NCBI RefSeq assembly: GCF_030272615.1
Contig: NC_081405.1
Span: 610,511,065 to 610,575,064 of the forward strand
Direction: 5' to 3'
Length of the DNA: 64,000 nt
Source of the DNA: Cryptomeria japonica
Lineage: Eukaryota; Streptophyta; Pinopsida; Cupressales; Cupressaceae
This document shows positions 35,574 to 44,912 of this stretch, in pieces. Numbering within the stretch: position 1 is the first letter of the stretch; every line of letters begins with the position of its first letter. The notes beneath the pieces are model-generated. The model ran no database searches and was not told the DNA's origin. It saw nothing but the letters and a program-made list of their open reading frames with translations. The position numbers and the translations under genes were made by a program.

Positions 35574-37397
35574 CTATGAATAGCTGAGAGCTCGCTGGCT
35601 AATCGGTACCACCTGCTCATATAACCCACGCCAGTACTCTATCTCCGCCTGTGCTCGCCACATCTCCCTCATAATCTCCCCTGAAGGCCCCTGTGCACCA
35701 GTCCGCACTCTCTCCTGCAGCTTCGCCAATCTCTCCACCGCAGTATCTCTCTCCCGCAGCACCACTGTCAGCTCTGACTCACGTGCAAATAGCTGCACAT
35801 CCCTAGCTGCTATCTTCTCCTCTAATCTCTCCACTCGGGTCTGCAAATAACCTATCATATGCTCCCGCAGATCCCCAGTAGCTCCCTCCCCCATGTCCAT
35901 GGCTGCCGCACCTGTATCACCCCCTCCACTAGGTCCCTCCCCTGCACCACCCTCCCCTACACCTATAGCCATCGGGATCTCTCTCTCCATCCCCCTCCCA
36001 CTCAGCTGCACTCCTCCCTGCATCAAAGGTCCCTGTGATATCTGAAGAGGTAGTCCACCTCTCCCTCTCCGCTGCCTCAGCATCCCCAAACCTCCTCCAC
36101 CTCCTCCTCCATCTCCTCCTCCTCCTCCTCCCCCACCTCCTCCGCCACCTCCATCTCCTCTGCCACCTCCATCTCCTCCTCCTCCTCGACCTCCTGCTCT
36201 CCATCCTCGTCCCCGTCCCCTCTCATCCTCAAAGGCTGGGATCGGCTCTGCCGGGTTTGATATCCGTAGGATCGGGTGTGCCGCCCGATACTGTGTATAC
36301 TCCGCTGTCACCCCTGCATCAACGACCCTCGGTCGTAAGTCCCATGGCCTCGCCTGCAGTGTCCGAAACTCTGCTAGGGCCTGATCAAACGGTAGCACTG
36401 GACCCCATGCATACTGCTCCCGAATCACCCGTGCATACTCCCCTGATCCGCTAGGCAGTCCCTGCTGCCGCCCAAACTGCCTCATCACCCATCCTGGCAC
36501 CTGTCTCTCCACATGATAAGCGGTCCTCCCAATGAGGAATCGGGTCATGAAGCAATACGGTAGTGCCTCTGCATCCTCCTCCCATGGCTCACACTCCAAG
36601 TATGGCCGCCAGATCACTGCATCCAGGTCATCCAATGCCCGCCGCCACCACTCTAACTTCCCCAAGTGGGGCTGACTCATCATGCCACTGTACATAAACA
36701 TGTATGGCTGGTCCACGGCTTGGAATCTGAGACTCACTGGTCGAGTCACTGGTAAGTGCTCCCATGCCCACACATGCAGCAGCGTCATGCCCACTGCAAG
36801 CGAACCTCTCCCCCTGTACACTACCTCGTGTAGCTCTTGATACATGTGCGCTAGCACGCACGGCCCCCATGCAAATCGGGTCCCCTCCGTCATCATCATC
36901 TCTATCACCTGTCCCCATCCCACCGCCAATCCATGTGACCGTCTGTCTGGACACAGAAGACCTCCCACGATCCCTGACAACACTGCTGGAAGGGGCTCAT
37001 ATAGTACCGCTATTTCCTCCCATGCGATCGAGCCATCATCAATGTATACATCCTCCTCAAAAATCCTCTGACATGACACCGTCCCTCAGGATCTATTATA
37101 TGTCACCAGCTCCCCCCGAATCGGAATCCGAAGGATACGCCACACGTCCTCTAAGGTCACCGTCATCTCTCCCTGAGCTAGATGGAACGTGCACGTCTCA
37201 CTGTGCCATCGCTCTGCCAATGCTGTGATCAGGTCGTGATTCATCCGAATCACGGGCATATGCATCACCTCATAGAGGCCAGTAGCTACAATACAGTCTA
37301 TCTCTATCTGTGTCAACCGATCTCGCAATCCCTGTGTCGCGGGGTGGCGCTCACGTAACTGCAACACGCACAGATCCTCCTGCACATCGACATTCAT
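35574..37397 (-). pseudogene. Antisense plant mobile domain (PMD) ORF in the retroelement
   Basis: One minus-strand frame from ATG 37,397 to TAG 35,574, 607 codons with a single in-frame TGA at 37,086-37,088. The PMD core (residues 1-200) has LYEVMHMPVIRMNHDLITAL, AERWHSETCTFHL, GEMTVTLEDVWRIL, FAWGPCVLAHMYQEL and LLHVWAWEHLPV, all matching the MAIN/MAIL1-like plant mobile domain in order. Next come a domain with RQVPGWVMRQFG, a Gly/Arg tract (about 395-460) and a Leu-heptad coiled coil (about 520-570, LQTRVERLEEKIAARDVQLF). It sits between pol and the 3' LTR, opposite to gag-pol, in a GC-rich island unlike its flanks. Extra and antisense ORFs are known in Tat elements; function is unproved. 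The frame also stays open upstream of 37,397 to 37,472 without ATG. Confidence 0.85.
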
Positions 37398-37667
37398 CCA
37401 ACCACCATCAGTTGTTTTGTTATCAAACTTTCTTAAGTTTAAACCTAGACTATCATCAGATACTTTGATCAAGTATCTTTGGGTCTCAACAGGTAAGTAA
37501 TCATGGCCGCCTAGACTTCAATAGGCATTTATCCTAACAAATGACCTAAGTCTCATCGGGCTGCTATGGTTCAAAACAACTCCCACTTCACCTCGCCATC
37601 CATCACTCATTAGGCATCAAGAGATTTATAAGGTCCGACATTGGAGCATCTCATTATCCTAAGGCAA

Positions 37668-37974
37668 AAGCGCTATTTTATCTACAATAGCGCTAATTCT
37701 ACACAATAGCGCTACAACAACATCAATAGCGCTACAACAACATCAAAAGCGCTCAAAAAACTCTACAAAAGCGCTACAAAAACAAAAGCGCTAAACCCGC
37801 TATACAATAGCGCTATTACACATCAATAGCGCTCAATTAACCCTACCATAGCGCTACTTCAACAAAAGCGCTAAAACTTGCCTACATTAGCGCTAATAAA
37901 TACAAGAGCGCTCAAACCAGCCCCCAATAGCGCTATTGCAGCACAATAGCGCTAATTCATGGAGCAAAAGCGCT
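37668..37974. repeat. Array of 16 AGCGCT palindromes, about 20-bp phase
   Basis: Exact AGCGCT starts at 37,668, 37,688, 37,707, 37,727, 37,748, 37,770, 37,787, 37,809, 37,828, 37,850, 37,867, 37,889, 37,907, 37,929, 37,948 and 37,969. Steps are 17-22 bp, mean about 20. The context is mostly CAAWAGCGCTM, while the bases between cores vary. It lies about 270-580 bp upstream of the antisense PMD start codon and about 580 bp before the 3' LTR. A conserved palindrome spaced near two helical turns suggests a protein-binding array, but a decayed 20-bp minisatellite is the simple alternative. Confidence 0.85.
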
Positions 37975-38539
37975 AAAACCATAGTTCCAGCACTCTTGCT
38001 CCGACTTGACTTTGACTCAGCTAAAAACATATTAAAAATGCCTGAAAATTGAGTTTTCGAATTTGCGTACCGTTGGTCCGTAGTCCTTTGGGCGCTGAAA
38101 CCGTCGGACTCGCTCGAATCGGTGCTCGGTGATCAGAAACGGCATCGTCGCTCCTCCTTGCTCCTCCAAATGTCACTGTCAGAGCTGTCATTTTCAACTG
38201 GTCGCGGTCACAAATGATCCTATTTTCACCCCTTTCACCCCATTTATACCCCCCGTCGTCACCGTAACTTCGCCCCGCTCATCGCCGTGGTCCCCGTGAA
38301 CTTCCCACGCCCCCCATTTCTCCATGTTTCCCCCAATTTCTTCTATTTTCCACCAGTATACCTAACTTCTTCTCTTCTACCACCCTGCTAAATTTCATTC
38401 TTTTTCGAGAGATCGCCCGATTTTTCGAAATTTTTCGGCCCATCTCTCGAGGGGGCATACCACCCATTAAATTTACATTTTATGGGGCATTTCTTCACAC
38501 CAGTTTTTCTTTGAAACGATGCGATAAACTGCACCGTCT
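37975..38539 (+). other. Ogre/Tat segment before the 3' LTR
   Basis: GC-moderate, C-rich non-coding DNA between the palindrome array and the polypurine tract. It contains an imperfect hairpin at 38,405-38,450: 16-bp outer arms TCGAGAGATCGCCCGA and TCGGCCCATCTCTCGA with two mismatches and a loop of about 14 bp. Confidence 0.5.
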
Positions 38540-38553
38540 CAAAGAGGGGCAAA
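38540..38553 (+). other. Ogre/Tat polypurine tract
   Basis: CAAAGAGGGGCAAA immediately precedes the 3' LTR start TGTAGTCAC, the position of the plus-strand primer. Confidence 0.75.
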
Positions 38554-39879
38554 TGTAGTCACACAAATCTGTCCATTTTAATTAAATGAATATTTCGTAT
38601 TTATTTGATTAAAAATCCACTAACCATCAATTAATTAAATAAATATTTAACTAATTCATCCCCAAACATTCTTCTATTAATTAAATAAATTACTCAATTT
38701 ATTTTAATTAATTCATTAAATCAAATTTCAATCAATTAAATAAATAAAATCAATTTATTTAATTAAAATCCCCCTTTTCCTCTTTTAAATAAATTAACAT
38801 TTATTTAAATCATTTTAAAACCCCCCCCACTTGCATTTTCTTACAAATGCAACTTGCACACATTTATTGAAATAAATGAATTTTTATTTTAATAAAATCC
38901 TATTTTCCCTCACCCACCAAATCCACTTGCAAACCTAATCCCCTTCTAGATTCTTCTAACCCCTTCCTAATTAGTCTAATCCATCCCCTAATTATTGTCA
39001 CATTCCTAAGCAAAATGGAGTCACTTCTCAAAGACTCCAAAGTTTTTGAAAAGCATTTAATGCTTTGTGTGTTCAACAAATTAACCCCCAAAGTCTTCCA
39101 AGACCACTAATGGCTCTTACATGACCATTTATGGCTCTTACATAACCATTTATGGTTATTTCAATCTTGTCTCCCCAAACATTTATTGTTTTGACCATAT
39201 TCATCCATTTCACATTTGCACAAGAATTTATCCATTGGATAAAAGCTTTATTCTTTGAATAAAGAGTTTATTCATTCAACCAACCTTGACTCAAAATCCC
39301 AAGGTCATATCAGGCATTTAATGCTTATTCCCTCTCCTCTCAACCTATCTCACATTGACACTTGTCATCCTGGGATTGGGTTGAAAGCCCTCACATGGAT
39401 TTGAAATCATTCAATCCTGACCCTTGTTGAGATTGCTCAATCTCAACCACCCATTGCTCCATTTTTCCTATAAATAGAGCCCATTCCTTCATAAACCAGA
39501 TCCTGAAAACTTGTATGTATCTAAGCTATAGACATTTTAGAGAGCATTTTAGCATAAGCAATCTAACATCTTGTCTTTTTGGTTAAAATACATCATTTTA
39601 GCATTAGTATTAGCTTTTTATTTCACATTTAGAGCTATACTACAATCTCAATCCTCCATAAGCATCCATAGTGCAAAAAGCTGCTGAGAGCTACACTATT
39701 TTGGAACTTGGAGAGGAGAGGAACAAGGGAGAAGAAGCTAAGGCCATGCTAAGAGGCAGTTGGAGATGTCTCATGATCTTTGTTTTACTTATTAGATATA
39801 TTAGCATGTCTCTTTGTGTCTCTTTTGGAATGCCTTCATATGTTTAGTTTTAGATTGACTAACACTAATGTTTTGTGTG
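38554..39879 (+). repeat. Ogre/Tat 3' LTR (shared 1,326 bp)
   Basis: Matches 21,551-22,876 with eight substitutions. It carries TATAAATAG at 39,469-39,477. Similarity stops abruptly after TTTTGTGTG. The next bases (TTTTGTGTTATTTG) have no match in the 5' copy, so this LTR is either truncated or ends here with a few bases lost. Confidence 0.88.
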
Positions 39880-40857
39880 TTTTGTGTTATTTGATCATAG
39901 ACTAACCTTGTGCCATTTAGGAGGGCATCAAAATGTTTATTGTTCTTGTATAAGATAACACTCATCTACGAGATAAAGGAATAACTTAAATTGATACTAC
40001 TTCATATGGACTAACATTAGATTAATTATTAATATTTTACTTATTAAATTTAGTAATGAAACCCACTATCTATCACTTTAATAACAAGATTAAGGTATAA
40101 TCCTTAATAAGTTTCACTTTTTACCTCACTATCGAAGAAACTTATTATTATTTTTACCTTGTTTAATCATAAATATAATCATAATTTATATAAATATTTT
40201 CTATGTTTAAATATTATCATATCCTTATTAAAGAACCATTAAAGAAGACAATTAAATTATGAAAAAAGAAAGATATATTTATTTATAATTTCCACAACAA
40301 TTTTTAATTCAATTAAATTCTTTAATCTCAACTCTTTTTCTTTAATTCTCACGAGTAATAACATTAAGAAATAAATTTTAAGCCCCCTTTTATTTATTAG
40401 TTATTAAGTGGGGTGGATTCTTATGAGTAAATTACAAAAATTTCAAGGAAGTCCTTAATGAAATCATCTAAAAAATTTATTTTTTAAAGGAAAGAACACT
40501 AAGAAGAAACTTCTACTCTCCTTTCTTTATGTGGGCCTATCTTCCTTATTCCCTTCAATAATTTGGCCCTATTTCAAGCTTATACTTTAAAGGACACCAC
40601 ATAAAAGAACATAGAATGTGACACGTCAGGGATTCATACTTTCTAAGAAGATGGACAGCTCACCATACAAATTTAATTTAATTTAATTTTTTAAGATTTT
40701 TTCTAGTATCTTATGTGACTGCATGCCTTCTTTTATATTTATTCCCACTTTATTTTATATTCTTGTTTGTGTACGTACAAGAAGACTAAGAAATATGCAT
40801 CCCATAAAACAACTTTCCACATGGTTTGAGGAAGGCGCTAATATCTCATTTTGAATC
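39880..40857. other. AT-rich spacer
   Basis: Right flank of the Ogre/Tat element; no gene or element boundary is supported. Confidence 0.3.
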
Positions 40858-41466
40858 ACCAAAATATGGGATGGCTTAAACATCACACACTAAGCTGGTT
40901 TGACCGCTTAGGTGGCAACTGTGGGCCCATTCCTATTGAGCATCTGTTTCAGTTGCGACTGCCAACGTCTGTTTAAACGGTAGTTGCCGTTTATTTTGAA
41001 TTCGATGAATTCCCGCGCAAGGTCAAGTGGATGGTGATCGCATAAAACATCATCCCTTCATATTCTGACCTTTAATTGTATTGTAAGCCATTACAATGGG
41101 AGCTTCAAAACAGGACATGGGCATCCATCGAACTGTAATAGAAATGCTTGGGTTTTTGTATTTTAAATGTGGAAGCATAGACCAGGCACGTGAACTGTTT
41201 GAACGATGCTAAAAAAATTGTGGTTTCATGGAATGCTTGATTGCAGGATATGCATAAAATGCACTTGTTAAAAGGATATAGAAACTTTTAAAACTAGTGC
41301 GATTGACAGGTATAATGCCAAAGTCGGCAAACTTTGCCAGTATCCTCCCAGCCTGTGCGAAAATGGAAGCTCTACAAAAAGGATACGACAATCTGATAAT
41401 AGAGGATAAACAATCGAGGAATTTTATCACAAGTTGTCGTTGCAACTGCCCTACAAGGTATGTATG
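40858..41466 (+). repeat. Inverted duplication, left arm
   Basis: Matches the reverse complement of 46,977-47,572 at about 80-85% by eye, with small indels. Landmarks in both: CACACACTAAGCTGGTTTGA, GGTAGTTGCCGTTTATTTTG, GCTTCAAAACAGGACATGGG and GGAAGCATAGACCAG. The arm joins about 230 bp of upstream sequence to the start of a PPR-coding fragment. Confidence 0.8.
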
Positions 41467-41735
41467 CATAAATTGTAAGCATGGACAAAGCAAGCGAACC
41501 ATTTGACAAAATGCCTCCGAAAATTGTTTGATCGAATGTCACGATTGCAGGATATGCAAGATGTGGAATCATCAACAGAATGTCTCAAAGAATTATGTTG
41601 TCATGGAATGCCTACAAGATATTAACAAAATGGATCTGTTGAAAAGGGTTTAGAGACTTTGCGATAAAATGCAATTGGCAGGTTTAATCTTTCCAGGCTA
41701 CCGCAAACCGAAGATTTGGAACACGGCATGGGCAA
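41090..41735 (+). pseudogene. PPR protein gene fragment
   Basis: Pentatricopeptide repeat text in shifting frames: KCGSIDQARELFERC, GFMECLIAGYA.NALVK, LTGIMPKSANFASILPACAK, then SMDKASEPFDKMPPKIV.SNVTIAGYARCG and a further decayed repeat. This is the plant PLS-type pattern in which a 35-residue helix-hairpin unit binds organellar RNA. Stops and frame changes are present in every repeat and there is no intact ORF. The homologous fragment at 46,977 is inverted relative to this one and shorter. Confidence 0.75.
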
Positions 41736-43341
41736 CCATCAAAGCATAAAAGATGGGGGAATTTTCTCACAATATGGACAATCGTCAAAGCAAAAAGGAT
41801 GGCAAACTTTGTCGTTGTATTCATGGTGATCTTCTTGAGCATGTCACTTTCCCTTTTATTCTTGTTTGATTCTTTTCTAGTAATTTTTTGTTGCTTCTCC
41901 TTCGATTTCTGTTATGCTCTACAACTAGTTTCCTTGCCCCTTTGCAATTTGAGCTCATGGTGAACAAACCGTTACTAACTATTGCTGACGTTTGTTTTGT
42001 CAATTTTCTTCCCCTCAGCCCCTCATCATTTTAACAAGTAGGGTTTCTTCTTTATGCACTAGCTTGATCATGTGTATTTTATTTCACTATTCTAGTTTTG
42101 TTTGTGTAATCAAGGATTCATAGGTTTTTCCTTGTTTCTTTGTTTTTGTTTGCATTTTGATCTTTCAATTTTTTTTGTTTTCAAGTCATACATACCCATC
42201 TCCTCTTTGATAGATTTATTCTTTAGGGTTATTTCTTCATTTTTGGTTATGGATATATCAATTACCTTTAGTGAGCTTTGATGCTTGACATAAGATTTGT
42301 GGGATTTGTAATGACATTCCTCTGGGATGGGTTATTTAAATACGTAGAGTGCATCTCCCATACTTAAATTTATAGACTTCCTATGACTTTTTTAATAAGT
42401 ATTTTGAGAATCCTCTTATATGACTACATGTTAAATATTTTCTTTACAAAGTCTAACAAATACATTTTTAAAGATCAATCATCTTCCATACTTTAGGTTT
42501 CAAGTATTGTCATGTTTTTATACCCATCTTGAATCATCCTTGATGCTCAACCCTTTGATTTAATTTTATATTTTTTGAAGAGTTCAGTCTGTTGTCGTAC
42601 ACTTAGTTTAATATTTTATGTTTTCCCTTTAGTGTTTTTATCATGAACATCTTGTGCTAGGTTATCATTTTTGGAACTTTCTTTTATGTCACTCTTATAT
42701 GGGTGCTATTATTATGCTTCTTTTAAAGTTTGATCCCCAATAACTCAAAGTGTTTCATTCTATTTCTATAATGACTTCAAGATAACCTTCATTGACATAT
42801 TTGTTATGAAGTATCTTTGGTTACCAAACCCTAATAATTTTCAAAGATTTATTCCCTTGGGTTCAAGGATTGGTTTTTCTTCGAGTATAACACCTATAAG
42901 AAATTGAACACTCTAGTATCACTTAATCTTATGATTCTCAATATGTTGTTAGGTATCAAAATTATTAGATCCTTGATTCTTATCCAGTATGGATCATGAT
43001 GAGAACTGGAACACTAAGACCACATGGGAATTAGATTGTGAAGACTCGATGTTAAAGGTGCTTTGGAGTTGATTGATTATTTGGATTGATCACATTGTTT
43101 ATGATAAATAGAGTGTTGTTCATTCTACATAAGTTTCTTGTATCAAAAGACCCATCAACACCACACATTTGTATCAAGGCATTGTTCTATTTATAGGTGG
43201 ATACTCTATCATATCATACTTAAATTTTAAAAATACATTATTCATAATATTTTTTTTCCTTTCTATTTTTGGAATGAACTTGAATAACCTTGTATTCCTT
43301 AAATTTAATGTCTTTTAAGAGCCTTTATTAGAAGATTCTAC
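41736..43341. other. T-rich spacer
   Basis: No gene seen. TTTGTATCAAGGC near 43,169 distantly resembles a copia primer site, but no LTR pair supports it. Confidence 0.3.
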
Positions 43342-43576
43342 ATAAGGGTAAGTGCATAAAGATGGGGGACCAAAAAAGTGACAAACTTTTTGCCCCCCTG
43401 TTAAGCCTTATGGTGCATGCCAAATAAGGTTGGCATGTCGAACCTAAGGTTTGGTCACACCATTTCTGTTTGGCGTATGCCAAATAGAGAAAGCACCAAA
43501 TGGATTTGCATAATGACAAGTGCATTTTCATTTTGGAAACTATAAATTTGTTTTTCTCTTTCTCTCTCTGTTTTCA

Positions 43577-43666
43577 AATATATACATAAAATATAACATT
43601 TAAGTATAAGTCACATTTCTACTTGTCTTTTTCTTATACTTAAATGTTATATTTTATGTATATATT
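43577..43666. repeat. Perfect 34-bp inverted repeat (hairpin)
   Basis: Arms 43,577-43,610 and 43,633-43,666 are exact reverse complements, separated by a 22-bp loop. The inner arm ends are AAGTATAAG and CTTATACTT. Confidence 0.92.
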
Positions 43667-43789
43667 GTCAGGATGTTTGAGAGTGCTTTCAGATCTCTAG
43701 GAATTATAATGCAGATTCTAGTTTTTAGAGTATTCACATAAATTTTAGACAATCAAATTTCAGTAATTTTAGCATGCTCATACCAACAT

Positions 43790-43942
43790 TCTCTCTCTCT
43801 CTCTCTCTCTCTAGTCTCTCCCTCAACCCCCACCTTCCTCCCTCTCTCTCTCTCTCACTTTCTCACTCTCTCCATCCCTCCCTCTCTTCACCCCTCTCTC
43901 TCTCTCCCCCTCTTTATGGTTGATGGAAACAAAGCAAAATAC

Positions 43943-43981
<39 letters not shown>
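43790..43981. repeat. CT and GA microsatellites
   Basis: (CT)n at about 43,790-43,812 and (GA)n at about 43,944-43,981, with further pyrimidine-rich DNA between. The two tracts are complementary and could pair. Confidence 0.85.
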
Positions 43982-43984
<3 letters not shown>

Positions 43985-44221
43985 TGGTTTGAGGGAGAGA
44001 CTTAAGTGAGAGAGTGATCAAGTGAAAAGATGAAGGAAGGGAGGGGTTCATGGAAAGAGTATATTAGGGAGATAGGGAGGAAGGGATGAAAAAAGATGGA
44101 GAGATTAAAGGGAGAGAGTTTAAGTGAAAGAGGGAGGGATGGGTTGTGACAATGAGAGAACCCAAGTGAGAGAGATGGAGGGAGGGAGGTAGGGGTTGAT
44201 TAAAAGAGGGTTAGATCTAAG

Positions 44222-44592
44222 AGAGAGAGGGGGGAGGGAAACAATGGGAGAGAGATAAAGGGGGGAGGGAAATAATGCAAGGGAGAGGGAAGAGATTGGA
44301 TGGGGGAGGGAGAAAGAGAGAGAGGGGGGAGGGAAACAATGGGAGGGAGAGAGGGAGAGGGAAGAGATAGGATGGGGGAGGGAGAGACAGTGAGAGAGGG
44401 TGAGAGAGAGAGGGAGAGGGAAGTGATATGATGGGGGAGGGAGAGAGAGAGAGAGAGAGGGGGGAGGGAAACAATGGAAGGGAGAGAGGGAAGAGATAAG
44501 ATGGGTGAGGGAGAGAGAGAAATAGGGGGAGGGAAACAATGGGAGGGAGAGAGGGAGAGTGAACATATAGGATGGGGGAGGGAGAGAGAGTC
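44222..44592. repeat. Purine-rich minisatellite
   Basis: GGGGAGGGAAACAATGG (or a near variant) recurs at about 44,230, 44,265, 44,327, 44,461 and 44,527, each followed by GAGAGGGAAGAGATA and GATGGGGGAGGGAGAGA variants. Units vary from about 35 to 135 bp. It yields long Ser/Pro/Leu open frames on the minus strand, which are artefacts. Confidence 0.8.
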
Positions 44593-44912
44593 AATTTCTG
44601 CTCGTTGTTTTCTCACACTTTGTCTTCATTTCCAACATTTAGTCTTAATTCAACTTGACAACTTACAAAAGAGGGTCAATTGCATTTCAATTAGAACCAA
44701 TCTACTTAGTATTCAATCCTTGCATCCTTTGGGATTGGGTCTAGTAGATTCAACCCCCTCTTTTGAATGTAAAGTTTCCCCAAGTGAAAATTGAACCTTA
44801 GTAAAGTTCCCCTCTTCTTTCAAGTGGAGAATTTGGCTAAGGTTCCCAATTTTTCACTTTACAGATCTTAAGACCCCTTTTTGGTCCCCCATCTTTGTGC
44901 ACTTACCCATAA

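Larger units (their letters stand above)
21551..39879 (+). mobile_element. Ogre/Tat-type Ty3/gypsy retrotransposon, about 18.3 kb
   Basis: Two direct copies of a 1,326-bp LTR segment (21,551-22,876 and 38,554-39,879) bracket a long leader, gag-pol, a 2.7-kb spacer and an antisense plant mobile domain ORF. Tat-lineage marks are the CEFH...GH...C gag motif, a G-patch after the protease, and a second archaeal-type RNase H between the classical RNase H and the integrase. Long size and extra ORFs are also typical of Ogre. No target duplication can be shown, because the 3' copy stops matching at 39,879 and the 5' LTR end is uncertain. The coding region is dead: ten stops and at least two frameshifts. 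Confidence 0.9.
43346..44908. mobile_element. 1.56-kb non-autonomous TIR element
   Basis: The left end is GGGTAAGTGCATAAAGATGG and the right end, reversed, is GGGTAAGTGCACAAAGATGG. The inverted match runs for about 31 bp (through GGACCAAAAA) with one mismatch. ATAA flanks both ends (43,342-43,345 and 44,909-44,912), a 4-bp target duplication; a 6-bp CATAAG reading is possible if the first G is not counted. Inside are a perfect 34-bp hairpin, CT and GA runs, a purine minisatellite and a segment related to the Ogre leader. No transposase is encoded. Its ends resemble those of 54,991-58,402. It fits no standard superfamily by its ends alone. Confidence 0.75.

Noticed and set aside
36035..36454. 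Plus-strand 139-codon frame
   Set aside because: Mirror image of the Gly-rich codons of the antisense PMD ORF; Leu/His/Pro low complexity only.
37668..37974. CRISPR-like array
   Set aside because: The conserved unit is only 6-10 bp with 8-14 bp spacers, there are no cas genes, and the DNA is plant nuclear.
43140..43185. Copia LTR end with primer site (TTTGTATCAAGGC)
   Set aside because: Only a partial match, no LTR partner and no coding remnant nearby.
43611..43780. Continuation of the truncated Ogre/Tat 3' LTR after an insertion
   Set aside because: Similarity to 22,877-23,045 is only about 70%, while the shared LTR segment is over 99% identical, so it cannot be the displaced end of the same LTR.
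44120..44616. Overlapping minus-strand frames of 125-148 codons rich in Ser, Pro and Leu
   Set aside because: They arise in all three frames from the purine minisatellite and carry no domain.
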